Shown: positions 7,557-15,156, counted from the first letter of the stretch. The stretch is DNA of 26,793 bases from an uncultured Dialister sp. (GCF_900538805.1 NZ_UPZP01000022.1:1-26793); one strand, 5' to 3'. Notes: a model not told the origin generated them from the sequence alone. Made by a program: numbers and translations.

Positions 7557-7640
7557 GTCAGTCGATTAAAAGGAAAGCCCTTTTATGGGCAGGCTAAGGG
7601 CCAACTTCGACTGACTTGCACATTCTCTGCAGAATGTGCA
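7557..7640. repeat. Conserved-loop/variable-stem double hairpin, copy 2
   Basis: Arms GTCAGTCG (7557-7564) and CGACTGAC (7608-7615) close a 43-nt loop. One nt later, arms TGCACATTCT (7617-7626) and AGAATGTGCA (7631-7640) close the tetraloop CTGC. Loop lengths equal those of copies 1 and 3. Confidence 0.75.
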
Positions 7641-7646
7641 CAGCCC

Positions 7647-8006
7647 GAGGGTTGTGGTATCGCCTGCGGCGATGGAGTTTGTATGCCGCCTTAGGCGGCA
7701 GCGCTGCCTTTGGCAGCGAAAACCGTAAAACCTCGCTTTGCTCGTGGAAATGCACCCCTATCCCCGCCTACGGCGGTACTTCCCCCGGAGGGGGAAGTTT
7801 GCTCTCCGCTTTTCTTAGTGCTAACTTAAGCAGCTCATAGCATATTGGCGCTGAGAGTTCCCCCCTCCGGGGGAAAGGTGGTGCGACAGCACCAAAAGGG
7901 GTGCATTTTCAGCGCCCGAAGGGCGGTTTGCTTGTTTTCCCCGGGCGAAGGCCCGGTTTCAAAGGTTTTATTTATACTGGCAGCGAAGCCGCCCACCACA
8001 ACCCTC
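7647..8006. repeat. 360-bp composite element with 12-bp terminal inverted repeats
   Basis: GAGGGTTGTGGT (7647-7658) is exactly inverted at 7995-8006. Inside are TCGCC/GGCGA, GCCGCC/GGCGGC and GCTGCC/GGCAGC hairpins, the 165-bp inverted-repeat unit D, and the GGTTTTATTTATACTGGC linker. This is the most complete copy of the composite in the window. Confidence 0.65.
7746..7910. repeat. Inverted-repeat unit, copy D
   Basis: Ends GGAAATGCACCCCT (7746-7759) and AAGGGGTGCATTTTC (7896-7910); TTAGTGCTAACTTAAG lies near 7817. Length 165 bp, nearly that of copies A and C. Confidence 0.7.
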
Positions 8007-8089
8007 ACGCCAAAGGCATGTCAAACTTTAGCCCCTTTAGAACCTTCGGTCCGAAGGGCCGTCACTCCTCACGGCCGCAGGCCGCATTC

Positions 8090-10132
8090 CTACCACTTCA
8101 TTTCCATACCTGCAAACCAGGAACGGCCGTGGATGTAGAGTGTGTCTATTTCCCTGTCCAGCAGGTTATAGAGGCCGAAGGCAGCGGTAAGGCTTTTGCC
8201 CCAGTGTTTTTGGAGAGAAAGGTTCAATTCGTTCCAGCTGTAGTTTCTGTCATCGAAGTAGAAGTCCTTTTTAAGTGTGGACCAGACCATGCCGGAGAAG
8301 CCGTAGGGGTCTTTACTGTCGTAGGAAAGGGACAGCATGGCGGTGTGGCGGCTGCGATTGGGGAGTCGGATGTCTTCGGAACTGTCCCTGCCGTCCAGGT
8401 AGGTGTAGGTTCCCCGCACTGTCCAGCGGGGAGAAAGGGCATGGGAAATTTCTGCTTCCAGGCCCTTCAGGTCCGCTTTCTTCCTGTTTACATACCTGTA
8501 TCTCATGGCATCGCCTTCATAATCGATGAGGTTCTTCACTTTCTGTTGAAACCATGAAATCTGCCACGCCGTCTTTCCTGCCTGCCCGGAAAGGCCGGTG
8601 TCAAAGCTTTTGGAGGTTTCTGCTTTGAGGTCCGGATTTCCGTCCACCGTGCCCCCCATGTGGTCCAGGTGGATATACCTTTCACTGATGGTGGGCGCCC
8701 GGAAGCCCTTGCCGTAATTGGTTTTCCATGTCATGTGGTCATTCAGCCTGTACGAAAGGCCTGCCGCCGGTACGCCGATGAAGCCGTAACTGCTGTCCCG
8801 CTCAAATCGCAGGGACGGGCAGAAGGTGAGGCGGGAGTTTATGTCCCAGATATCGGACATATAGAAGGCGCCGCTTGTCTGGTCGTGACCTTCTTCGCCC
8901 TTGCTTCCGCTGCCGGAGTAGGTTTCATGGGAAAGTCTGGTGCCGGTGTAGGTGCTCCTTTCCCATTCGCCGCCGAAGGTGAGGCTGTGGCTGCCAAAGG
9001 TCATGGTATTTCTTCCGCTGAATCCCCAGAGTTCATAGAAAGCGCGGTCGTAGTCCCAGGGTTTGAAGTGATTTTCCAGTTGCGGAATCGCAAACTTTTG
9101 CATATAACGCGGGAATTCTTTCATTTGTTCATTGAAATCGGGCCGTCCGTTCCAGGTTTCGCTGTATTTCCTGAGGCGGCTGTAGTAGGCCTGGCCGCTG
9201 TATTCATTTCTTTCTGTCTTTCCTTCGTAGGTAAGGGAGGTGTCCCACTGGGTCCTTTCGGTGCGGCTTTTTTCATCTTTCTGGAGCACCACGTTCCCGC
9301 CAGAAAAGTTCATGGAGGCACCAGAAAAGCTCATGGAGGCATCGGAAAAGCGCATGTCCGTGTCCTCGTCAAAATAGTCCGCCTTGAAGCGAAGTGTATT
9401 TTTCGCGCTGTTTTGGAAATCATAGAGCACGTCCAGCCCCGCATAGCGGCGGATGCCGTAGGAAGGCACGTCAAAGCCGTCGTAGTGAATGCTTCCGAAA
9501 TAGCTGTCCCGCCGGAAAGAAAGGGGCCTTACTTTTGTTATCCTTCCGCTGACGGCCAGATGGAAGGGGCCCTCCCCCTTTGGATCCTCATGGAAATACA
9601 GTGTATTTTCCCCTTGTCCCAGACGGAATCCGCCGCTGCTTTCGCTGCTGCCCGGTTTCTTCGTTTTAATGTTAATGACGCCGCCCATGGCGGATGAACC
9701 GTAGGAAACGCCATCGGCGCCGCGGATAATATTGATTTCCTCCACCTGGGACAGGTCAAAGCGCTGCAGAAGGGTCATGTTTTTGGAGGACGCCGTGTCC
9801 TCATCGGCCAGACGGTGGCCGTCCACAAGGACCAGGGTCTGGCTGCTGTTCATGCCACGCAGCATGAGCTGGTTACTGCCCATGACGGACCGACTGTCCT
9901 GGCTTCCGGAGGAAAGATCCACGCCCAGTGCCGTAGAAAGGGCTTCCACCACATTGGAGGCGCCCATGCGCTCCATGTCCTTTTCTGTAATGGTCTCATG
10001 GGGCAGAAAGGCGGTATCTTTGATTTTATTCTGTTTCTCCGCCGTCACCACGATACCGGGAAGTGTATAGACCTCTGCTCCTGCTGCCGCAGGAACGAGC
10101 GCCAAAAGAGCTGTGAGGTAGATTTTTTTCAT
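8090..10132 (-). CDS. TonB-dependent outer-membrane receptor
   Basis: A 680-aa TonB-dependent receptor for energised uptake of a ligand such as an iron complex across the outer membrane. It has a signal peptide (MKKIYLTALLALVPAAAGAE), a TonB-box-like GIVVTAEK just after the cleavage site, and a plug domain (about 40-160) with the conserved LMLRGMNSSQTLVLVDGHR and EEINIIRGADGVSYGSSAMGGVINIKT motifs. A beta-barrel follows, with a late FRAPTISERY...LKAETSKSFDTGL landmark and terminal aromatic MEMKW. Its start is 9 nt after the FeoAB stop, so it is probably the second gene of an iron operon. A 21-nt in-frame repeat lies in the barrel (9300-9356). Ligand type (siderophore, haem or other) is inferred only from the FeoAB context. 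The stop codon abuts repeat island 4. No tonB/exbBD is in the window. Confidence 0.93.
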   Translation of the reverse strand: MKKIYLTALLALVPAAAGAEVYTLPGIVVTAEKQNKIKDTAFLPHETITEKDMERMGASNVVEALSTALGVDLSSGSQDSRSVMGSNQLMLRGMNSSQTLVLVDGHRLADEDTASSKNMTLLQRFDLSQVEEINIIRGADGVSYGSSAMGGVINIKTKKPGSSESSGGFRLGQGENTLYFHEDPKGEGPFHLAVSGRITKVRPLSFRRDSYFGSIHYDGFDVPSYGIRRYAGLDVLYDFQNSAKNTLRFKADYFDEDTDMRFSDASMSFSGASMNFSGGNVVLQKDEKSRTERTQWDTSLTYEGKTERNEYSGQAYYSRLRKYSETWNGRPDFNEQMKEFPRYMQKFAIPQLENHFKPWDYDRAFYELWGFSGRNTMTFGSHSLTFGGEWERSTYTGTRLSHETYSGSGSKGEEGHDQTSGAFYMSDIWDINSRLTFCPSLRFERDSSYGFIGVPAAGLSYRLNDHMTWKTNYGKGFRAPTISERYIHLDHMGGTVDGNPDLKAETSKSFDTGLSGQAGKTAWQISWFQQKVKNLIDYEGDAMRYRYVNRKKADLKGLEAEISHALSPRWTVRGTYTYLDGRDSSEDIRLPNRSRHTAMLSLSYDSKDPYGFSGMVWSTLKKDFYFDDRNYSWNELNLSLQKHWGKSLTAAFGLYNLLDREIDTLYIHGRSWFAGMEMKW
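9300..9356 (-). repeat. 21-nt in-frame repeat in the receptor barrel
   Basis: Three consecutive 21-nt units (the third partial) differ at a few positions. They encode FSDASMS-FSGASMN-FSGG, so the repeat changes length without frameshifting. It probably lies in a surface loop or adjacent strand of the barrel. Confidence 0.75.
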
Positions 10133-10141
10133 TGGGTTCTC

Positions 10142-12496
10142 TCAGTTTCCAAAAAGGAGAATCTCTCCATGCCAAACAATAAAAGATACAATCCATGCCA
10201 CCACGCACTGGAAAGCCACCATTTCCAAAGCCCAGCGGGTGCCGTTTTCCCGGCGCACGGAGGCAATGGTGGCAATGCAGGGCGTATAGAGGAGGCAGAA
10301 AATCAGGAAGGAAAAGGCTGCCATGGGAGTGAGCGCCGTTTTCAGGGCAGCCACACTGCCATAGAGCACGGAAAGGGTGGCTACCACGCTTTCCTTTGCC
10401 ATGAATCCGCAGATGAGGGCGGTGGACATTTTCCAGTCCCCGAATCCCAGCGGCGAAAAGAGGGGCGCAATCCAGCCGCCCAGAAGGGCCAGAATGCTGT
10501 TTTTACTGTCCTCCACCATGTTGAGGGTCACGTCAAAGCTCTGCAGGAACCACACAATAATGGTACCCACGAAAATGACGGTGAAGGCACGTTCAAGAAA
10601 ATCCTTTCCCTTGTCCCACATGAGACGGCCCACATTTTTCGCTCCCGGCATGCGGTAATTGGGGAGTTCCATGACAAAGGGCACCGCCTCTCCCTTGAAG
10701 AAGGTGTTCTTGGAAAGGAGAGCCACCAGCACCGCCATGCATACCCCCGTCAGGTAGAGTGCCGTCATCACCAGACCGCCGGTATGGGGGAAGAAGGCCG
10801 CCGTAAAGAAGGCATAAATAGGCACCTTGGCGGAGCAGCTCATGAAGGGAATGAGCATGATGGTCATGCGCCGGTCCCGAAGGGACGGCAGGGTCCTGGT
10901 GGACATGACCGCCGGCACGGAGCAGCCAAAGCCGATAAGCATGGGCACGATGCTCCTTCCGGAAAGGCCGATTTTACGGAGGAGCTTATCCATGACGAAG
11001 GCCACCCTTGCCATATATCCCCCGTCTTCCAGAATGGAAAGGAAGAAGAAGAGGACCATAATAATGGGAATGAAACTTAAAACACTGCCTACGCCGGTAA
11101 AAATGCCGTCCACCAGAAGGGACTTCACCGCTCCGTTCACCCCCGCCGCCGTGAGGGCACTGTCCACTTCTTTCGTCAGGGCATCGATACCGCTGGCCAG
11201 AAGGTCCTGCAGGAAGGCGCCGATGACGTTAAAGGTAAGGTAAAATACAAGGCCCATGATGAGGATGAAAATGGGAATGGCCGTGTATTTTCCGGTCAAA
11301 ATGCGGTCCATCTTCCGGCTCCGGGCGTGCTCCCTGCTTTCCTTCGGCTTCACCACCGTCTCGTCGCAGAGGCGCCGGATGAAAAGGAAACGCATATCCG
11401 CCATGGCAGCGGCGTGGTCCAGTCCCCTTTCCTCTTCCATCTGTTTAATGATATGGCCTATCATTTCCTTTTCATTTTCTTCCAGATGGAGGGCCTCCTC
11501 CACCAGATGGTCCCCTTCCACCAGCTTGCCTGCGGCAAAACGTACCGGTATGCCCGCTGCTTCCGCATGGTCCTGGATGAGGTGCATAATGCCGTGAAGG
11601 GCCCGGTGCACCGCGCCCCTGTGGTCCTCGGGACTGCAGAAATCCCGGATACCCGGCTTTTCCCTGTACCTGGCCACATGCACCGCATGGCGCACCAGCT
11701 CCTGCACTCCCTGGTTCTTGGCGGCGGAAATGGGAACCACCGGAATCTGCAGGATTTCTTCCATTTCATTAATGAGGATGGAGCCGCCGTTCTTCTCCAC
11801 CTCGTCCATCATGTTCAGCGCCAGCACCATGGGCACGTCCAGTTCCATGAGCTGCATGGTGAGATACAGGTTCCGTTCCAGATTCGTGGCGTCCACAATG
11901 TTGATAATGGCGCTGGGCTTCTCTTCCAAAATAAACTTGCGGGACACGATTTCCTCGCTGGTGTAGGGAGACAGGGAATAAATGCCCGGCAGATCCACCA
12001 CTTCGCAGTCCGGATGGCCCTTGATGAAACCGCTCTTTCGGTCCACCGTGACGCCGGGAAAATTACCTACGTGCTGGTTGGAGCCGGTGAGCTGGTTAAA
12101 GAGGGTGGTTTTCCCGCAGTTCTGATTTCCTGCCAGCGCAAAAACAAGCTTCCCCTCCACCGGCTTCGCGTCGTGGTAAGGCGAAAGCTCATGCACCCGC
12201 CCCGGTTCCCCAAGGCCCGGATGCTTGACCTGTGTCGGACTCTTCATGGGCTTTTCCTCCAAGTCCCGGTCCCGCACATGGTCGATTTCTATTTTTTTTG
12301 CATCTTCCACCCGAAGCGTCAGCTCATAGCCCTGCACCATGAGCTCCATAGGGTCTCCCAGAGGCGCAAACTTGATAAACGTCACCTCCGCCCCGGGAAT
12401 GAGACCCATGTCAAGAAAATGCTGGCGCAGAGGTCCCTCTCCGCCAACCGCTGTCACATCTGCCGCCTTCCCCTGGGGCAGTTCATCCAATGTCAT
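10142..12496 (-). CDS. feoB: Ferrous iron transporter, FeoA-FeoB fusion
   Basis: A 784-aa inner-membrane Fe(II) transporter in which a FeoA domain (residues 1-75, TLDELPQGKAADVTAV ... HFLDMGLIPGAEVTF) is fused to the N-terminus of FeoB. The G domain shows G1 GNQNCGKT (123-130), G3 DLPG (168-171) and G4 NMMD (228-231). A helical regulatory region follows, then the membrane part with GYMARVAFVMDKLLRKIGLSGRSIVPMLIGFGCSVP, the Gate/FeoB core, and CLLYTPCIATIASVRRENG near the C-terminus. In many bacteria FeoA is a separate small protein; here no separate feoA is seen. A TonB-dependent receptor follows 9 nt downstream, so the operon could take iron through both membranes. No convincing Fur box was found in its promoter. 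Confidence 0.95.
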   Translation of the reverse strand: MTLDELPQGKAADVTAVGGEGPLRQHFLDMGLIPGAEVTFIKFAPLGDPMELMVQGYELTLRVEDAKKIEIDHVRDRDLEEKPMKSPTQVKHPGLGEPGRVHELSPYHDAKPVEGKLVFALAGNQNCGKTTLFNQLTGSNQHVGNFPGVTVDRKSGFIKGHPDCEVVDLPGIYSLSPYTSEEIVSRKFILEEKPSAIINIVDATNLERNLYLTMQLMELDVPMVLALNMMDEVEKNGGSILINEMEEILQIPVVPISAAKNQGVQELVRHAVHVARYREKPGIRDFCSPEDHRGAVHRALHGIMHLIQDHAEAAGIPVRFAAGKLVEGDHLVEEALHLEENEKEMIGHIIKQMEEERGLDHAAAMADMRFLFIRRLCDETVVKPKESREHARSRKMDRILTGKYTAIPIFILIMGLVFYLTFNVIGAFLQDLLASGIDALTKEVDSALTAAGVNGAVKSLLVDGIFTGVGSVLSFIPIIMVLFFFLSILEDGGYMARVAFVMDKLLRKIGLSGRSIVPMLIGFGCSVPAVMSTRTLPSLRDRRMTIMLIPFMSCSAKVPIYAFFTAAFFPHTGGLVMTALYLTGVCMAVLVALLSKNTFFKGEAVPFVMELPNYRMPGAKNVGRLMWDKGKDFLERAFTVIFVGTIIVWFLQSFDVTLNMVEDSKNSILALLGGWIAPLFSPLGFGDWKMSTALICGFMAKESVVATLSVLYGSVAALKTALTPMAAFSFLIFCLLYTPCIATIASVRRENGTRWALEMVAFQCVVAWIVSFIVWHGEILLFGN

Positions 12497-12532
12497 TCCT
12501 ATCTCTCCCTTGTAATACTTCTTTTTTATGTT

Positions 12533-12561
12533 ATGGTACCACGATTGGGCGGAAGGTTCAA
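12533..12561 (-). promoter_or_regulatory. Predicted feoAB-receptor promoter
   Basis: Minus strand TTGAAC (12556-12561) and TACCAT (12533-12538), 17-nt spacer, about 40 nt upstream of the ATG. The -35 lies within the first bases of the 45-bp palindrome. Confidence 0.5.
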
Positions 12562-12601
12562 AGGGAAAAGGCGCCGCAGTGCGGCGCCTTTTCCCTTTGA
12601 A
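12557..12601. repeat. 45-bp perfect palindrome upstream of feoAB
   Basis: Two 22-bp arms (12557-12578 and 12580-12601) are exact reverse complements around a single central G (12579). The arm includes AAAGGGAAAAGGCGCCGCA. It overlaps the predicted -35, so cruciform or RNA hairpin formation or protein binding could affect the promoter. Confidence 0.85.
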
Positions 12602-12823
12602 AGGTTGACGGGCCTATGGCCCGGGGGTTGTGGTAGCCGCTTCGCGGTAGTTTTTGAAAAAAGGGGCGCGCCTTACGGCGCAGGTTGGGACCGCCTGACG
12701 GCGGCGGGTTGTGTAGAAAGGTTGTGTTCGCTTTCGCTCAGGGGGGAAGGTGGCGGCTCCGCCGCAGTATTTAGCCCCCTTCCTTAGGAAGGGGGGTGGC
12801 CCCTAAAGGGGAAACGACTCACT

Positions 12824-12858
12824 ACATTTTGCGCGTCGCTGGCGCTCCTTCAAAATGT
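12824..12858. repeat. Short-loop variant of the GTCGC...GCTCC hairpin, copy 1
   Basis: Arms ACATTTT (12824-12830) and AAAATGT (12852-12858) close a 21-nt loop beginning GCGCGTCGC and ending GCTCCTTC. The flanks GACTCACT and GTTCGCTGTGCACG are shared with 13591-13650. Confidence 0.7.
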
Positions 12859-12998
12859 GTTCGCTGTGCACGCCGTTAGGCGACGGAGGATAGGGGCGTG
12901 GATTAGACGATAGAAGTCAGAAATCAGACGTCAGACTATGTTACGGGACTGCCTTCCCGCCCTCATCGTCATTCTGAGCCGAAGGTGAAGAATGGTCG

Positions 12999-13082
12999 GT
13001 CGACCAGCTAAAAGGAAAGCCCTCTTATGGGCAGGCTAAGGGCCAACTTTGGTCGACTCGCGCATTCTATGCAGAATGCGCG
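12999..13082. repeat. Conserved-loop/variable-stem double hairpin, copy 3
   Basis: Arms GTCGACCA (12999-13006) and TGGTCGAC (13050-13057) close a 43-nt loop. After 1 nt, arms CGCGCATTCT (13059-13068) and AGAATGCGCG (13073-13082) close ATGC. The 43-nt loop is almost identical to copy 2 although the closing stem is different. Confidence 0.75.
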
Positions 13083-13327
13083 CAGTCCAAGCCGCTTATG
13101 AGACAATCGGTAGTAAATACCGGTCGGCGGGAAGGCTGCCGATTGACAGTCAGCCCAGAATCTTTCGGTGTTCCTCAGGGCTTCGCCCAGCTCCTTTCTG
13201 AGAAAGGAGCCTGCGTTACGGGATTGCCTTCCCGTATCATATGGCATGATAAACATTCTGCTGATTGGCTCACTGCGTTTGCCCCCCTATCCCGCTTCGT
13301 GGAACTTCCTCCACGGGAAAGCATGTC

Positions 13328-13368
13328 ACTAGATTCGTAGGGAGCCCTTGGGCGACTGAGAATCCAGC
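13328..13368. repeat. 23-nt-loop hairpin, copy 3, loop inverted
   Basis: The loop 13337-13359 is the exact reverse complement of the loop at 5288-5310. Arms ACTAGATTC/GAATCCAGC pair at 7 of 9 positions. It sits between longer inverted arms CCACGGGAAAGC (from about 13311) and GCTTTCCCGTGG (to about 13385). Confidence 0.65.
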
Positions 13369-13564
13369 GACACGCTTTCCCGTGGCGAAGGTGGTGGCGC
13401 CAGCCACCAAAGGGGGAAGGCTTTTCCATCGCCCGCAAGGGCGGTTGTTTGGTTTTATAATAACCGGCGGCGAAGCCGCCCACCACAACCCTCGGCCCCT
13501 CAGGGGCCGTCAAACCTGAGAACCCTCGGGCGCAGCCCTGTCAAACTTCGGGCCACGGGGCCCG

Positions 13565-14584
13565 TCAACCCTCACACCTAAAGGGGAAACGACTCACTAT
13601 GATTTGCGCGTCGCTTTGCTCCTTCAAATCATGTTCGCTGTGCACGCCCGAAAGGGCGTGTCCGCGTGTCCGTAAAGCCGCCTTCTCATAGGCTTTTTCA
13701 AAGCATGGCACCGGCACGCCCGCTTCTTTTCCCATTTTGACCATTCTTCCCAGAATCATTTCTGTTTCCGTATCTTCCGTTTTCTTTCCATCCTTTAAAT
13801 CCCGATAGAGGGATGTGACAGTGTCGCCGGGGAGGGAGTCGAAGAGGGCCAAATAGTTTTCTTTATAGGTTTCCGGAAAAATGACGCCTTGGGCTCTGGC
13901 CACGGTAATCACTTCTTCCACCGCTTCCGCCACGATTTTTCTGTAGTTTTCCTGGCGGCGCACTTTGCCTGCGGGGCCGTCGAAGAGACAGAAGAGGGCG
14001 CTGTTGGTTCCCATGAGGGCGTATTTTTCCCAGCTGTCCAGACGAATGTCATCGGTCACTTCTGCCGGAATGCCTGCTTTCTGCAGTATATCCGCCAGGT
14101 CGTAGAGAATGGGCCGGTTCTTCCCGTCCTTCATGCCCATCACCACTTTTCCGCTGCCTGCGGTCTGCACCACGTGGCCCGGCTTTTCCATATGGCTGAA
14201 TACGCGTATAGTGCCGTCGGCTATAAAGCAGGGCGGAAGGAGGGGCGCCATGAGGTCCGATACAAGGACGCCGTTTAAGAGAGGCACCACCACCGTGGAA
14301 TTTCCTACCATGGGATCCATGTCATGGCAGGCGTTGATAAGGCCATTCCCTTTGCAGGCAAGGAAGATGACATCCATTTTTCCAAAGGATTTTCCATCCT
14401 GTCCCATGCCTTTGGGCCAAACTTTGAAATCCCCCAGAATTTCCGAGGTCACATGGAGCCCTTCTTTTTCTATGGCTTCCCTGTTCTTTCCCCGGACGTA
14501 GAAATACACATCAGCCCCTGCCCTTGCCAGGGCGCCGCCGATGAAGCTTCCGATACCGCTCATGCCGAATATGAGAATCCTCAT
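13565..14584 (-). CDS. Ketopantoate reductase family protein (PanE/ApbA-like)
   Basis: A 339-aa NAD(P)-dependent reductase of the ketopantoate reductase family. The N-terminal Rossmann domain starts MRILIFGMSGIGSFIGGALARAGADVYFYVRG with the glycine-rich dinucleotide loop (7-16). The C-terminal helical domain contains LDSWEKYALMGTNSALFCLFDGPAGK, where the WEK lysine corresponds to the family's catalytic region. It could make pantoate for CoA, but paralogues with other 2-oxoacid substrates are common and no panB/panC is nearby, so I do not assign panE. AGGAGG lies 5 nt before the ATG. The final 30 or so residues and the stop are encoded by a repeat-island hairpin (13565-13660), making the protein longer than the usual 290-310 aa. 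It is the last gene of the polA-coaE run. Confidence 0.85.
   Translation of the reverse strand: MRILIFGMSGIGSFIGGALARAGADVYFYVRGKNREAIEKEGLHVTSEILGDFKVWPKGMGQDGKSFGKMDVIFLACKGNGLINACHDMDPMVGNSTVVVPLLNGVLVSDLMAPLLPPCFIADGTIRVFSHMEKPGHVVQTAGSGKVVMGMKDGKNRPILYDLADILQKAGIPAEVTDDIRLDSWEKYALMGTNSALFCLFDGPAGKVRRQENYRKIVAEAVEEVITVARAQGVIFPETYKENYLALFDSLPGDTVTSLYRDLKDGKKTEDTETEMILGRMVKMGKEAGVPVPCFEKAYEKAALRTRGHALSGVHSEHDLKEQSDAQIIVSRFPFRCEG
13599..13632. repeat. Short-loop GTCGC...GCTCC hairpin, copy 2, inside the reductase 3' end
   Basis: Arms ATGATTT (13599-13605) and AAATCAT (13626-13632) close a 20-nt loop matching that of 12831-12851. Read on the minus strand it encodes part of the reductase C-terminal extension. 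Confidence 0.7.
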
Positions 14585-14616
14585 GATTTCCTCCTATTTA
14601 TGAAATCACTGATTCC

Positions 14617-15156
14617 TTAAAAAAAATTACGGATAATGTCGCTGGCCAGGTTCAGCCCGCCCCGTCCTGCATCGCTGCCGGAGGCGGTCATGGTGACCAT
14701 GTACCGGGAATCGCCGTAATATCGAAGGAGGTAGTGTTTGCTGTGCTTTTCATTTCCTTCAATGCCAAGGACTCCCAGTTTCCTTTTCGTGTTCTCATCA
14801 AGGCCCCGGTATCCTTTCAGCGCCACCTTCACCGCTTCGGAGCGCCGTTTCGGTTCACCGCTCACCGGATTGGCATGGATAAGGTCATCCAGAATATCCG
14901 CCCGCCGGGTGCCCTTCTTCATATCCTTCCGGGCGGATTTCAGGATGTCCATCAGGATTTCATGTCTTTCACCGGGATAGAGGTCCTTTTCCTCTCCTGC
15001 CGCCAGAAGTTCTGAATTCGTGGGCGTGCCGGCCTTCCGTGCTCCCTCCAGCCTGCCCTTCAGCATGCGGTTCTCACTCAGCAGTTTCGAGACTTCTTCT
15101 TCCATTTCTTCCAGCTGCCGTACATACGCCATCACCACTTCTTCACTGCTCTTCAT
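14617..15156 (-). CDS. Unrecognised protein with N-terminal coiled coil
   Basis: A 179-aa hydrophilic protein I do not recognise. Residues 1-40 (VVMAYVRQLEEMEEEVSKLLSENRMLKGRLEGARK) have a heptad-like pattern suggesting a coiled coil. The middle has a basic helical stretch (HEILMDILKSARKDMKKGTRRADILDDLIHAN) and KRRSEAVKVALKGYRGLDENTKRKLGVLGI. The C-terminal part is beta/Gly-rich (YLLRYYGDSRYMVTMTASGSDAGRGG). There is no signal peptide or membrane segment. It lies 49 nt after the preceding unknown gene and 32 nt before the reductase, all co-directional, so co-transcription with coaE and slt is likely. The ATG follows AGGGGAG. It may be lineage-restricted. Confidence 0.75.
   Translation of the reverse strand: MKSSEEVVMAYVRQLEEMEEEVSKLLSENRMLKGRLEGARKAGTPTNSELLAAGEEKDLYPGERHEILMDILKSARKDMKKGTRRADILDDLIHANPVSGEPKRRSEAVKVALKGYRGLDENTKRKLGVLGIEGNEKHSKHYLLRYYGDSRYMVTMTASGSDAGRGGLNLASDIIRNFF

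Larger units (their letters stand above)
7455..8089. repeat. Hairpin-rich intergenic repeat island 4
   Basis: About 630 bp without a gene between the livJ promoter and the TonB-dependent receptor stop. It contains GGGCCTAGGGCCC-type palindromes, the variable-stem module 7557-7640, and a 360-bp composite (7647-8006) bounded by GAGGGTTGTGGT and its exact reverse complement ACCACAACCCTC. More short hairpins run to the receptor stop codon at 8090. Confidence 0.85.
12602..13564. repeat. Hairpin-rich intergenic repeat island 5
   Basis: About 960 bp with no credible gene. It begins with hairpins and linkers shared with 20217-20330 (GGTTGTGGTAGCCGCTTCGC, then TTCGCT...GCTCAGG). It includes short-loop hairpins at 12824-12858 and 13599-13632, the variable-stem module 12999-13082, an inverted 23-nt-loop hairpin (13328-13368) flanked by long CCACGGGAAAGC arms, and a tail ending in GGCCCC/GGGGCC hairpins. 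The last module runs into the 3' end of the ketopantoate-reductase-like gene. Confidence 0.85.

Noticed and set aside
12497..12560. Fur box upstream of feoAB
   Set aside because: I looked for GATAATGATAATC-like or 7-1-7 inverted repeats and saw none in the promoter region.
10100..12787. Long plus-strand open frames over feoAB (421 and 486 aa)
   Set aside because: They are mirror readings of a conserved GTPase/permease and run into the repeat island; no start signals.
12968..12994. GTCATTCTGAGCCGAAGG phrase as a specific functional site
   Set aside because: A similar phrase occurs in intergenic repeats of many unrelated bacteria (from memory); one copy here supports no specific role.
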